Source: Thermosediminibacter litoriperuensis
GTDB taxonomy: Bacteria > Bacillota > Thermosediminibacteria > Thermosediminibacterales > Thermosediminibacteraceae
Length of the DNA: 37,251 nt
NCBI RefSeq assembly: GCF_008124715.1
Contig: NZ_VNHO01000020.1
Span: forward strand, 1 to 37,251
Reading direction: 5' to 3'
Under the pieces are notes generated by a model. That model had not been told where the DNA came from, ran no database searches, and worked only from the letters and a program-made list of their open reading frames with translations. The first letter of the stretch is position 1, and every line of letters starts with the position of its first letter. Made by a program: the position numbers and the translations under genes. This document shows positions 16,436 through 23,432 of this stretch, piece after piece.

Positions 16436-18496
16436 ATGCCGGTGGATCTTACGAGACGGGAAAGGGAAATCCTGAAGATACTGCTTGAAGGACCGACCAC
16501 CGCCGAAAGGCTCGCCTCCCTTCTAGGAGTAAGCAGGCGAACGATCCTCAGAGACTTACCGGGGCTTTCCGAAAAGCTGAAGTCCCTCGGTATAACCCTG
16601 GAGAGAAAGGCGGGAATCGGTATCAGCCTCGAAGGCCGCAGTGAATCTATGGAAAAACTGGGATGGCTGTTGGAGCGGCCTTCGAAAAAGGTCGAGATGA
16701 CCCCCGGTGAAAGGCAGCAGCTTATTATACTGTCCCTCCTGGAGCAGAAGGGCCCCAGGAAGCTGTACACCTTCGCCAGGGAATTCGACGTGACGGAAGC
16801 CACGGTCAGCAACGATTTAGACAGAATAGAAGAAATCCTTTCGCGGTACGGCATAAAGCTCCTGCGCCGGCCGGGGCTCGGGGTATGGATAGAAGGGCAG
16901 GAGAAGAACATCAGAGCCCTGGTAACGGACCTTTTTTACGAGAACTTCGATGAGACCCAGCTGGTCAGGCTCATAAGGGATAATCTCCGGGGCGGGATAA
17001 TACCCGGCGGCGTGACGGCCCAGGTCAAAAACAGGCTTCTCGGGCTTATAGACAGGAACCTGGTGGAGGGGATAGAACATGCCTTGAAGGAGGCGATCGA
17101 AGAAAGCGGTATACACCTGGCCGACAGTGCCTACGCCGGCCTGCTGGTTCACATAGCCCTTGCCCTGGAGAGGTTGAAAAGCGGCGAGACCATATCCATG
17201 GATGAAGCCTTCCTGGCAAATCTGAAAAAAACTAAAGAATTCGAACTGGCCGCCCGGCTCGGTTCCAAACTGGAGTCTGCCTTCGGGATAAGCATTCCGG
17301 AAGGGGAACTGGGCTACATCACCATGCACCTTTTAGGGGCCAAGCTCCGGATGGGAGATAACTTACACGAATTATTCGTGCTGGATCATCGCGAGGTTGC
17401 CGGAGCGGCGCGGGAAATTTTGAAAGAAGCGGGACGCGAGCTGAAAAGGGACCTTCTGGAAGACGGCAGGGTTCTGGAAGATTTGGCTCTGCACCTGAAG
17501 CCCGCCCTGGTAAGGTTGAAGCTGGGGATGGAAATCAGAAACCCGTTGCTCTCCCAGATAAAAGAGACCTACCCGCGGCTCATGCAGGTGGCGAGACGGG
17601 CCGCCCGGCTGCTGGAGAAAAGGTTCCGCGTCCCGGTGCCCGAATCGGAGATAGGCTACATCGCCATGCACATAGGAGCCGCTCTGGAGCGGGGAAGGGG
17701 TAAAGAAAGGGCCGGGGTCGTACTGGTCTGCCCCAGCGGCATAGGCAGTGCCAGGATGCTGGCCAGCCGCATAAAAAAAGAACTGCCGGAATTGGAAATA
17801 CTCGACGTAGTATCGGTTCTGGACCTGGAAAAGTCCCTCGAAAAACACCCCGCGGCCGAAGCGGTGATTTCCACGGTGCCCCTGGAAGTGGCTGAACCTC
17901 CGGTGTTGCTAGTATCGCCGCTGTTAAACGACGAGGATGTGGAAAATATCAGGGCTCACTTCAAGGAGAGAAGGCTGAAGGAGCGGGAAAACGACGGGGT
18001 GGTTGCCGGCCGCGGAAAGCCGGAAGAAAGGCGGGAACTGGTATTTGAGATCCTGGAGGATTTCGCGATAGAAGAAGTCGGTGCCGGCGATCTGGAAGAA
18101 CTGCTGGACGCCGTCGTGGAAAAAATCGAAAGAAAACCGGGTATAACTTCTGCCGGCCGGGTAAAAAAGGACCTTCATTCCAGGGAGGTAAACGCCGGGA
18201 CTGCGGTCCCCGGCCTGGGGCTCTCGGTGCTTCACGCCAGGACCGGCGGAGTGGAAAAACCCTTTCTGGGGCTGTTCCGCCTGAAAGAACCGCTAAAAAT
18301 GAGAAATATGGATGGAGATACCGAAGAGGTGAGGGCGTGCCTGGTAATGCTCCTGCCCCAGGAACCATCTGCCGGGGAAATAGAAGTAATGGGGCGCATA
18401 AGCGCGGGGCTGGTGGAAGACCGGACCCTGGCGGGGATTCTCAAAGATGGTTCCAGCGGTGATGTAATAAAGGCACTGCTCCGGATTTTAAAGTAG
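16436..18496 (+). CDS. mtlR: PRD-containing mannitol operon activator MtlR
   Basis: MtlR is a PTS-controlled transcriptional activator. The order visible is: N-terminal HTH_11 (about 1-60; LTRREREILKILLEGPTTAERLASLLGVSRRT), a second Mga-like HTH (about 80-145), PRD1 (about 190-300), PRD2 (about 300-415), an EIIB-Gat-like domain with VLVCPSGIGSARM (Cys near 432) and an EIIA-Mtl-like domain (about 535-686; LSVLHARTGG with the conserved His). This is the full MtlR architecture. The start is ambiguous: GTG 16430, GTG 16433, ATG 16436 and GTG 16442 are all in frame behind a weak ribosome site, and I use the ATG. Phosphorylation of PRD2 and interaction with EIIB are the known control points in Bacillaceae. 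Confidence 0.93.
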   Translation: MPVDLTRREREILKILLEGPTTAERLASLLGVSRRTILRDLPGLSEKLKSLGITLERKAGIGISLEGRSESMEKLGWLLERPSKKVEMTPGERQQLIILSLLEQKGPRKLYTFAREFDVTEATVSNDLDRIEEILSRYGIKLLRRPGLGVWIEGQEKNIRALVTDLFYENFDETQLVRLIRDNLRGGIIPGGVTAQVKNRLLGLIDRNLVEGIEHALKEAIEESGIHLADSAYAGLLVHIALALERLKSGETISMDEAFLANLKKTKEFELAARLGSKLESAFGISIPEGELGYITMHLLGAKLRMGDNLHELFVLDHREVAGAAREILKEAGRELKRDLLEDGRVLEDLALHLKPALVRLKLGMEIRNPLLSQIKETYPRLMQVARRAARLLEKRFRVPVPESEIGYIAMHIGAALERGRGKERAGVVLVCPSGIGSARMLASRIKKELPELEILDVVSVLDLEKSLEKHPAAEAVISTVPLEVAEPPVLLVSPLLNDEDVENIRAHFKERRLKERENDGVVAGRGKPEERRELVFEILEDFAIEEVGAGDLEELLDAVVEKIERKPGITSAGRVKKDLHSREVNAGTAVPGLGLSVLHARTGGVEKPFLGLFRLKEPLKMRNMDGDTEEVRACLVMLLPQEPSAGEIEVMGRISAGLVEDRTLAGILKDGSSGDVIKALLRILK

Positions 18497-18511
18497 ACGG
18501 GAGGTCTTAAC

Positions 18512-18994
18512 GTGGCATTTAACTGGTTCAAAAAAAGCCGAGAAAGCGAAAAAAAGGACGATATACTGACAGAAAGCGCCATAGTTGTTGGCGCCCGGGC
18601 TCGGGATAAATACGAGGCCATAGAAATAGTGGGCGGCCTGCTGGTCAAGGAGGGGCGGGTGGACCCCTCTTATATTGACGCCATGAAGCAGAGGGAAGAC
18701 CTGCTGACGACCTATATAGGCAACGGCATCGCCATCCCTCACGGAGTCGGCGCCGCCAAAGAAAAGATTAAAAAAAGCGGGATCGCCGTAGCCCAGTTCC
18801 CCGAAGGAGTCGACTTCGGAGACGGCAATAAAGCGTATATCGTCATAGGTATTGCGGCAAAGGGCGACGAGCACCTGGATATACTGGCGAATATAGCCTC
18901 GGCCTGCGAAGACGAAAAGAGGGTTAAGAAACTCGTGGAAAGTAAAGACCCCAGGGAAGTTCTCCGGCTGCTGACGGAGGGGTTCGGAAAATGA
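18512..18994 (+). CDS. mtlF: PTS mannitol-specific IIA component
   Basis: MtlF carries phosphate from HPr to the IIB domain of MtlA. The 160-residue protein is an EIIA of the fructose/mannitol family. His77 in NGIAIPHG is the phosphorylation site, and the C-terminal GDEHLDILANIASACED is typical. It has an N-terminal extension of about 20 residues relative to the usual ~145. GTG 18512 follows GGGAGGT. Its stop overlaps the mtlD start (ATGA), implying coupled translation. Confidence 0.93.
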   Translation: MAFNWFKKSRESEKKDDILTESAIVVGARARDKYEAIEIVGGLLVKEGRVDPSYIDAMKQREDLLTTYIGNGIAIPHGVGAAKEKIKKSGIAVAQFPEGVDFGDGNKAYIVIGIAAKGDEHLDILANIASACEDEKRVKKLVESKDPREVLRLLTEGFGK

Positions 18995-20133
18995 AGACAG
19001 CAGTCCATTTCGGTGCGGGCAACATTGGCCGCGGCTTCATAGGATTCCTGCTTTCGCGGGCTGGATACCGGGTGGTGTTTGTGGATATTAACGCCGGACT
19101 CGTCGAAGCTCTTAATGAAAAAGGGTTTTACCGGGTGGTGGAAGGGGGCGAAGATGCAAAGGTTCACAGGGTCGAAGGAGTATCCGGGATTCTTTCGACG
19201 GAGGAAGAAAAGGTGGCCGGGGCGGTGGCCGGGGCCCATATAGTGACGACCGCCGTCGGACCCGGCGTCCTGGGCTCCATCGCCCCCCTGATAGCTGCGG
19301 GTATATCCCGTAGGTTGCGGTATTCTACGGACCCGCTGAACGTGATCGCCTGCGAAAATATGGTAGGAGCGTCCACATTCCTGAAAGAAAGGGTCATGGA
19401 ACATCTTTCCGCCGGCGAGAGGGAGAAGGCGGAGAAGACGATGGGTTTTCCCGACGCCGCCGTGGACAGGATCGTGCCTCCGCAGGAAGGGACGGACCCC
19501 CTCGACGTAACCGTAGAGCCCTACTTCGAATGGGTTGTCGACACCGGCGGGTTTAAGGGCACAGTTCCGGAAATTCCGGGCATGAAGGCGGTAGAAAATC
19601 TACAGGCCTATGTGGAGAGAAAGATTTACACCCTGAACACCGGCCACGCCGTAGCGGCCTACCTGGGTTACGAAAAGGGCTGCGCAACCATCCGCGAGGC
19701 TCTGCAGAATCCGGAAATACTGGGAACGGTTAAAGGGGCCATGGCCGAGTCGGGCGTTTACCTCAGGGCGCGTTTCGGTTTTGGCGAAGAAGAACACCGA
19801 GCGTATATAGAAAAGGCACTGCAGCGCTTTTTAAACCCGGCGCTGAAAGACCCGGTGGTGCGGGTGGGGCGCAACCCGGTGAGAAAACTGGGGCCGAAGG
19901 ACCGGTTGGTTTTCCCGGCGGTCAGAGTTCTGGAACTCGGTGTAAAGCCGGTGAATCTGGCGCGGGGGATAGCCGCAGCCCTGAGGTTCGATTATGAGGA
20001 AGACGCCGAAGCAAGGGAGCTGCAGCGAATGATAAGGGAGCAAGGGATAGATGCGGTTTTGAGCAGAGTATGCGGTATCCCGGAAGAAAGCCCGTTGAGA
20101 GATATTATAAAAGCAAACCTTATCAAGAACTGA
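18991..20133 (+). CDS. mtlD: Mannitol-1-phosphate 5-dehydrogenase
   Basis: MtlD oxidises mannitol-1-phosphate to fructose-6-phosphate with NAD. The N-terminal Rossmann loop AVHFGAGNIGRGFIG (about 4-18) and the active-site region KIYTLNTGHAVAAYLGY are as expected for the polyol-specific long-chain dehydrogenases. At 380 residues the length is normal. It completes the mtlA-mtlR-mtlF-mtlD pathway and has a strong terminator behind it. Confidence 0.95.
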   Translation: MKTAVHFGAGNIGRGFIGFLLSRAGYRVVFVDINAGLVEALNEKGFYRVVEGGEDAKVHRVEGVSGILSTEEEKVAGAVAGAHIVTTAVGPGVLGSIAPLIAAGISRRLRYSTDPLNVIACENMVGASTFLKERVMEHLSAGEREKAEKTMGFPDAAVDRIVPPQEGTDPLDVTVEPYFEWVVDTGGFKGTVPEIPGMKAVENLQAYVERKIYTLNTGHAVAAYLGYEKGCATIREALQNPEILGTVKGAMAESGVYLRARFGFGEEEHRAYIEKALQRFLNPALKDPVVRVGRNPVRKLGPKDRLVFPAVRVLELGVKPVNLARGIAAALRFDYEEDAEARELQRMIREQGIDAVLSRVCGIPEESPLRDIIKANLIKN

Positions 20134-20160
20134 ATTATAAAAAAGCCGTTTAAAATAGGG

Positions 20161-20200
20161 GAGAGCACGTATTATGCATGAGTAATATGTGCTCTCTTAT
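20161..20200 (+). terminator. Long hairpin after mtlD
   Basis: GAGAGCACGTATT (20161-20173) and AATATGTGCTCTC (20184-20196) form a 13-bp stem with one G-U pair. Only TTAT follows, so termination would rest on the stem, but its position at the operon end fits. Confidence 0.6.
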
Positions 20201-20229
20201 CATCTAATAAACTAACGATCCCATTAACC

Positions 20230-20249
20230 TTTCAATTATTACATTGAAA
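20230..20249 (+). repeat. Inverted repeat TTTCAAT-N6-ATTGAAA
   Basis: The arms at 20230-20236 and 20243-20249 are perfect complements and the right arm overlaps the ATG of the next frame. It could be an operator or simply a chance AT-rich palindrome. Confidence 0.3.
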
Positions 20250-20683
20250 TGGCACTTTCCTTTGACCGGGATTACAGCCTCGAAGAAGTGCAGGCAATGC
20301 TCCCCGGTGAAGTAAAACCGGTTTGGTACTGGGTGAATACTTATAATGAAGAAGGTTTGAACGGGCAAAAAAACGGTGAGAGAATTTTGTTTGCCAATCA
20401 GGTCTACGGAATGAAAGGGGTTAATTCCGACGGAACAACGGAAGAAGACCCCCGCCTTTCCTTTATCAGTGCAATTAATTCTGGTCTAAAACGAAAAAGC
20501 CGTTATCAGCTGCAATTCCGGAGGCTCTACGAAAGGTTGAGCAATGATAAAGGAGAAATTACAAAAGAAAATATTAGAGTTATAGGAGTGGTGGTTACGG
20601 GCGATACCGCTTCTATGAAGCTATTGAGGGACAAAAATTATATTAAAGCAGCAACCTTGGGAATAGTTATAGATAAATATTAA
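20249..20683 (+). pseudogene. 5'-truncated anti-sigma-factor C-terminal (Sigma_reg_C-like) remnant
   Basis: The 144-residue frame reads ALSFDRDYSLEEVQAMLP...VKPVWYWVNTYN, which resembles the C-terminal domain of Bacillus anti-sigma regulators (Sigma_reg_C). Those proteins normally have an N-terminal sigma-binding segment and a transmembrane helix before this domain. Here the upstream 50 bp hold only an intergenic hairpin, no ribosome binding site precedes the ATG, and no N-terminal domain or helix is present. I therefore read it as the leftover 3' part of a longer gene. The stretch is more AT-rich than its neighbours, as expected for decay or foreign origin. It could still be a functional standalone domain. 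Confidence 0.6.
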
Positions 20684-20708
20684 CTCCATAACGGATTCGA
20701 GTTTTTTA
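20682..20708 (+). terminator. Weak terminator after the anti-sigma remnant
   Basis: AACTC (20682-20686) can pair with GAGTT (20699-20703) ahead of TTTTTT. The stem is short. Confidence 0.4.
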
Positions 20709-20740
20709 CAGAATCTTAATAGAAAAACAACTTGTACTCA

Positions 20741-20769
20741 TTGACAGCGAAAAAATATTTTAATATAAT
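20741..20769 (+). promoter_or_regulatory. Consensus sigma-A promoter of the selenoprotein gene
   Basis: TTGACA (20741-20746), a 17-bp spacer and TATAAT (20764-20769) match the consensus completely. The start codon is 26 bp downstream. Confidence 0.9.
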
Positions 20770-20794
20770 AAAATCAGCAGTGGAGGTGAATGTT

Positions 20795-21079
20795 ATGATT
20801 CAAATAGAAATAGATGAGAAGGCAAAGAATTTTATTCGGGAGAAAAACAGCGACGCCATAACCGTCAAACTTGAGCGCTACGGCGGCGGATGAGCGGGCT
20901 GCAGGTACATGCCTGCCGTGTATGTAGGCGCTCCGGCGGACAAGAACGAGTACCAGGTTCAGGAAGTCGACGGAATAAAAGTATATATAAGCCCCTTTGT
21001 CGATACGCAAAAGGGCCTCAGGATTTACCTTTCCGGTTTCGGGATGTTCAAGAACCTGGCTGTGGCTTCACCGTATTAA
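20795..21079 (+). CDS. HesB-like Sec/Cys-motif selenoprotein with in-frame UGA
   Basis: ATG 20795 follows GGAGGTGA. The frame runs 32 codons to a UGA at 20891-20893 and continues without interruption for 61 more codons to TAA at 21077. Reading the UGA as selenocysteine gives a 94-residue protein with GGGUAGCRY, that is Sec33-x-x-Cys36. The downstream frame (YMPAVYVG, then GIKVYISP and LSGFGMF) continues the same fold and matches small HesB/IscA-like proteins annotated as CC/Se-motif (seleno)proteins; this match is from memory. A hairpin starts 7 nt after the UGA. A perfect promoter and good ribosome site argue against a pseudogene. The biochemical role is unknown; a redox or metal-sulfur function is inferred. 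Standard gene calling would stop at residue 32 or miss the gene. Confidence 0.8.
20895..20918 (+). promoter_or_regulatory. Putative bacterial SECIS hairpin
   Basis: Just after the UGA, GCAGG (20901-20905) pairs with CCTGC (20912-20916) around TACATG. CG at 20895-20896 can pair with CG at 20917-20918 below an asymmetric bulge. G residues at the apical base and the short distance to the UGA fit loose bacterial SECIS models recognised by SelB. Confidence 0.55.
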
Positions 21080-21849
21080 TCGGCACTGCGGTGTTCCTTG
21101 TAAAGCTGTATAAACTTCATGATAAAGCTAAACTCTTGCGGGGTGCAGTCTGCCACCATCTCCAGGAAGGACCTCACTTTAGGGTCTGCAAAAAGCCGCT
21201 TCAGTTCCGGGTTCATGGGTCTTAAAAGCGATGTTATTTCGTCGTCATCGCCGACGAAATAACAGGGCGAGAGCGAAAGGGCCCGGGCGATTTTTTCCAG
21301 GGTTTTTATCGAAGGTTCAACCCTGCCGCTTTCTATCTGGCCTATGAGGCCGGTGGAAACTCCCGCCTTCCTTGCCAGCTCCGCCTGGGTGAGGCCGCGC
21401 TCCTGGCGAATCTTCTTTATCTTATAGCCCACGTGGGAAGTGGCTGCCATGAGGTCCTGGGCGTTCATACCCAGGGCCCCGGCTATGGCCTTGAGGGTCG
21501 ACAGCGACGGCAGGGCGTTGCCCTTTTCGATCTGGCACAGGTACGTCGCCGAAATGCCCGCCTTCCCGGCCAGTTCCGAGAGCGAAATCCCCTTCTCCTG
21601 GCGAAGGAGGGCTATCCTGTCGCCTATAGACCTGCTGCTGCGGTTTTCGGTGGGCTCCGGCTCAAAGAGCGCGTTTTTCGATATATTCAGGGCGGTGGCC
21701 AACTTTTCGATGGCCTCCAGGGAGGGCTGTTTTTTCCCCCGCTCTATCTCGCTCAGGTAGGAGACCGAGAGCTCCGCCCGCCGGGCCAGTTCCTGGAGGG
21801 ACATATTCCTTTTTCGCCGGAAGTTCCGGATGAGTTTCCCGTCGATCAT
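21076..21849 (-). CDS. XRE-family regulator with three tandem HTH domains
   Basis: The 257-residue protein contains three Cro/CI-type HTH domains of about 53 residues each, near 4-58, 74-128 and 141-195. Each follows the pattern IRxxRxxxxxSxxELAxxAxxSxxYLxxIExG...PSLxxLxxIAxAL. The C-terminal 60 residues are acidic and resemble no ligand domain I know. Most XRE regulators have one HTH. Three in one chain imply extended or multi-site DNA binding, or internal duplication. ATG 21849 has AAGGGAG 8 nt upstream on the minus strand. Its stop overlaps that of the selenoprotein gene by 3 nt in antiparallel orientation. Targets are unknown; a palindrome on its own promoter suggests autoregulation. Confidence 0.85.
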   Translation of the reverse strand: MIDGKLIRNFRRKRNMSLQELARRAELSVSYLSEIERGKKQPSLEAIEKLATALNISKNALFEPEPTENRSSRSIGDRIALLRQEKGISLSELAGKAGISATYLCQIEKGNALPSLSTLKAIAGALGMNAQDLMAATSHVGYKIKKIRQERGLTQAELARKAGVSTGLIGQIESGRVEPSIKTLEKIARALSLSPCYFVGDDDEITSLLRPMNPELKRLFADPKVRSFLEMVADCTPQEFSFIMKFIQLYKEHRSAD

Positions 21850-21880
21850 ATAATTTCTCCCTTATTATTTATTAAAAATG

Positions 21881-21897
21881 CTATAATTCCATTATAG
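21881..21897 (-). promoter_or_regulatory. Palindromic operator CTATAAT-TCC-ATTATAG
   Basis: The 7-3-7 palindrome is perfect and covers the minus-10 and the transcription start region of the XRE gene. It is the natural candidate for autorepression by the triple-HTH protein. Confidence 0.5.
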
Positions 21898-21919
21898 TAT
21901 ATCCACATCATGCAGTCAA
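21891..21919 (-). promoter_or_regulatory. Sigma-A promoter of the triple-HTH gene
   Basis: On the minus strand TTGACT (21919-21914), a 17-bp spacer and TATAAT (21896-21891) form a strong promoter 42 bp before the start codon. Confidence 0.8.
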
Positions 21920-21929
21920 AATAAACTAA

Positions 21930-21942
21930 ATGCGCATCGCAT
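21930..21942 (+). promoter_or_regulatory. Short inverted repeat ATGCG-CAT-CGCAT upstream of trxA
   Basis: It lies between the divergent XRE and trxA genes, 60 bp before trxA. It may be an operator. No clear sigma-A promoter for trxA is visible around it. Confidence 0.3.
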
Positions 21943-22001
21943 AAGGCGGAAATAATAAAATAAAGGCCTGTCTTTATGAATTTTAAAAAGGAGGAATAAC
22001 G

Positions 22002-22316
22002 ATGAAACCCCTTACTCTGACCGACGATAATTTTGAACAGGAAGTCCTAAAATCCGACGTGCCGGTGCTCGTGGACTTCTGGGCGCCCTGGTGCGGCCCC
22101 TGCCGCATGATGGCACCCGTAATCGATGAGCTGGCAACCGAATACGAGGGCAAGATCAAAGTAGGAAAACTGAATGTGGACGAAAATCCGAACAGCGCGG
22201 GAGCCTACGGCGTCATGAGCATTCCGACGCTCATACTCTTTAAAGACGGCCAGCCGGCCAAGAAGATGATCGGCTTCAGGCCGAAAAAGGAAATAATCGC
22301 CGAACTCGGCATATAA
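22002..22316 (+). CDS. trxA: Thioredoxin
   Basis: This is a cytosolic dithiol-disulfide reductant, kept reduced by thioredoxin reductase (not in the window). The 104-residue product has the active site [11 protein letters not shown] with Cys31 and Cys34, the buried Asp region, and the cis-Pro segment [12 protein letters not shown]. The start follows AAAGGAGG. It is divergent from the triple-HTH regulator and has its own terminator. Its closeness to the Sec-x-x-Cys protein is suggestive of a redox link but proves nothing. Confidence 0.96.
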   Translation: MKPLTLTDDNFEQEVLKSDVPVLVDFWAPWCGPCRMMAPVIDELATEYEGKIKVGKLNVDENPNSAGAYGVMSIPTLILFKDGQPAKKMIGFRPKKEIIAELGI

Positions 22317-22329
22317 TGGAGCGCTTTAT

Positions 22330-22362
22330 CCGCCCTTCGACGAGGGGCGGTTATTTTTTTTT
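22330..22362 (+). terminator. Terminator after trxA
   Basis: CCGCCC (22330-22335) and GGGCGG (22345-22350) are followed by TTATTTTTTTTT. Confidence 0.85.
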
Positions 22363-22366
22363 CAGG

Positions 22367-22394
22367 TTGACAGAAAATGCCTTGGGGGTATAAT
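22367..22394 (+). promoter_or_regulatory. Sigma-A promoter of the znu operon
   Basis: TTGACA (22367-22372), a 16-bp spacer and TATAAT (22389-22394) match the consensus hexamers exactly. Confidence 0.85.
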
Positions 22395-22412
22395 AAGTAT
22401 TGGAGATTCAGT

Positions 22413-22427
22413 TGCAAATAATTTGCA
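22413..22427 (+). promoter_or_regulatory. Zur-type operator TGCAAAT-A-ATTTGCA
   Basis: A perfect 7-1-7 palindrome lies 19 bp after the minus-10 of the znu promoter, where bound repressor would block transcription. The 7-1-7 layout is that of Fur-family boxes (Fur, Zur, PerR), and a Fur-family gene ends the same operon. I infer zinc-dependent repression by that protein. Confidence 0.7.
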
Positions 22428-22453
22428 TTTATAATTTTCAGGAGGTGCCTTTT

Positions 22454-23416
22454 TTGAAGAGTAAAAGGGTTACCGCAGCCTTTTTGCTGGTGATGGTGAC
22501 AGTCTTTGTACTTTCAGCCTGTTCTTCCAGGACCTATACCCCGGCGGCGCCCCAGGTGCGGGGGAAAATCAGGGTCTATACCACCGTTTACCCCCTTTAC
22601 GACTTCGCTTCGAAGATCGCCGGAGACAGGGCCGAGGTGGTGAACGTAACCCCGGCCGGGGTGGAAGCCCACGACTTTGAGCCCTCTCCCAGGACGGTAG
22701 CGGATATTTACGAAGCGGACGTATTCGTATATCTCGGAGGGCCTATGGACCCCTGGGCTGAAAAACTTGCAAAACAGCTGGCCGGGAAGGGTGTTGCAGT
22801 TGCGGCCGCCGAAGGGGTTCTCGGTGACGAAGGCCGGGAAAAGGCCGAAAATCATGAAAATGACGAGGCCCGGGACCAGGATCATGACCATAGCTTGGAT
22901 CCCCACGTCTGGCTCGATCCAATTGTTTCAAAAATACTCGCCGAAAGGATAGCAGAAGCTCTGATTGCCGCCGACGGGAAAAACGTCGCCTATTACAGGC
23001 AAAACCTCGAGGTGCTGAAAAACCGACTTGACGATCTGGATAAAAAATACCGGGAGGCTCTTTCGGGTGTGAAAAGGCGCGATTTCGTGGTGAACCACGA
23101 CGCCTTCGGGTACCTGGCCCGGCGATATGAGCTCAATCAAATCGCCATCAGCGGGCTTTCACCCCAGCAAGAGCCTTCTTTTAAAAAACTTGCCGAACTT
23201 GCCCGGATCTGCCGGGAAAAGGATATAAAGTATATTTTTCTTGAGACCGCCGCCGGTTCTAAATTGGCCGAAACCCTGGCCCGGGAGGTCGGAGCCGGGA
23301 TTCTGGTCCTAAACCCCATCGAGAGCTTGACGGAAGACGAAATGAAAGCCGGCGAAGACTACTTTTCCGTCATGGAAAAGAACCTGGAAAACCTGAAAAA
23401 AGCCCTGGCGGAATAG
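22454..23416 (+). CDS. znuA: Zinc ABC transporter substrate-binding lipoprotein
   Basis: This cluster A-I solute-binding protein captures Zn2+ outside the membrane. It starts with a lipoprotein signal (basic KSKR, a hydrophobic core, lipobox LSAC, about residues 1-22). Metal ligands fit the family: His73 (EAHDFEP), His151 (DPHVWLDP), His215 (VNHDAFGY) and an acidic residue in the C-terminal lobe. A His/Asp-rich loop (about 135-150; HENDEARDQDHDH) is typical of zinc rather than manganese proteins. TTG 22454 follows CAGGAGGTG; the frame open from 22400 would put the operator inside the gene. It is the first gene of znuA-znuC-znuB-zur. Confidence 0.92.
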   Translation: MKSKRVTAAFLLVMVTVFVLSACSSRTYTPAAPQVRGKIRVYTTVYPLYDFASKIAGDRAEVVNVTPAGVEAHDFEPSPRTVADIYEADVFVYLGGPMDPWAEKLAKQLAGKGVAVAAAEGVLGDEGREKAENHENDEARDQDHDHSLDPHVWLDPIVSKILAERIAEALIAADGKNVAYYRQNLEVLKNRLDDLDKKYREALSGVKRRDFVVNHDAFGYLARRYELNQIAISGLSPQQEPSFKKLAELARICREKDIKYIFLETAAGSKLAETLAREVGAGILVLNPIESLTEDEMKAGEDYFSVMEKNLENLKKALAE

Positions 23417-23432
23417 AGGGCAGGTGTAGAAA

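Noticed and set aside
15994-16911. 305-residue minus-strand open frame across mtlA and mtlR
   Set aside because: It is antisense to two well-supported genes and crosses the intergenic hairpin, with a Ser/Arg-rich composition typical of shadow frames.
20890-21225. 111-residue plus-strand frame overlapping the selenoprotein gene
   Set aside because: It is a shifted frame of the selenoprotein gene running into the antisense of the triple-HTH gene. It has no ribosome site and no family-like features.
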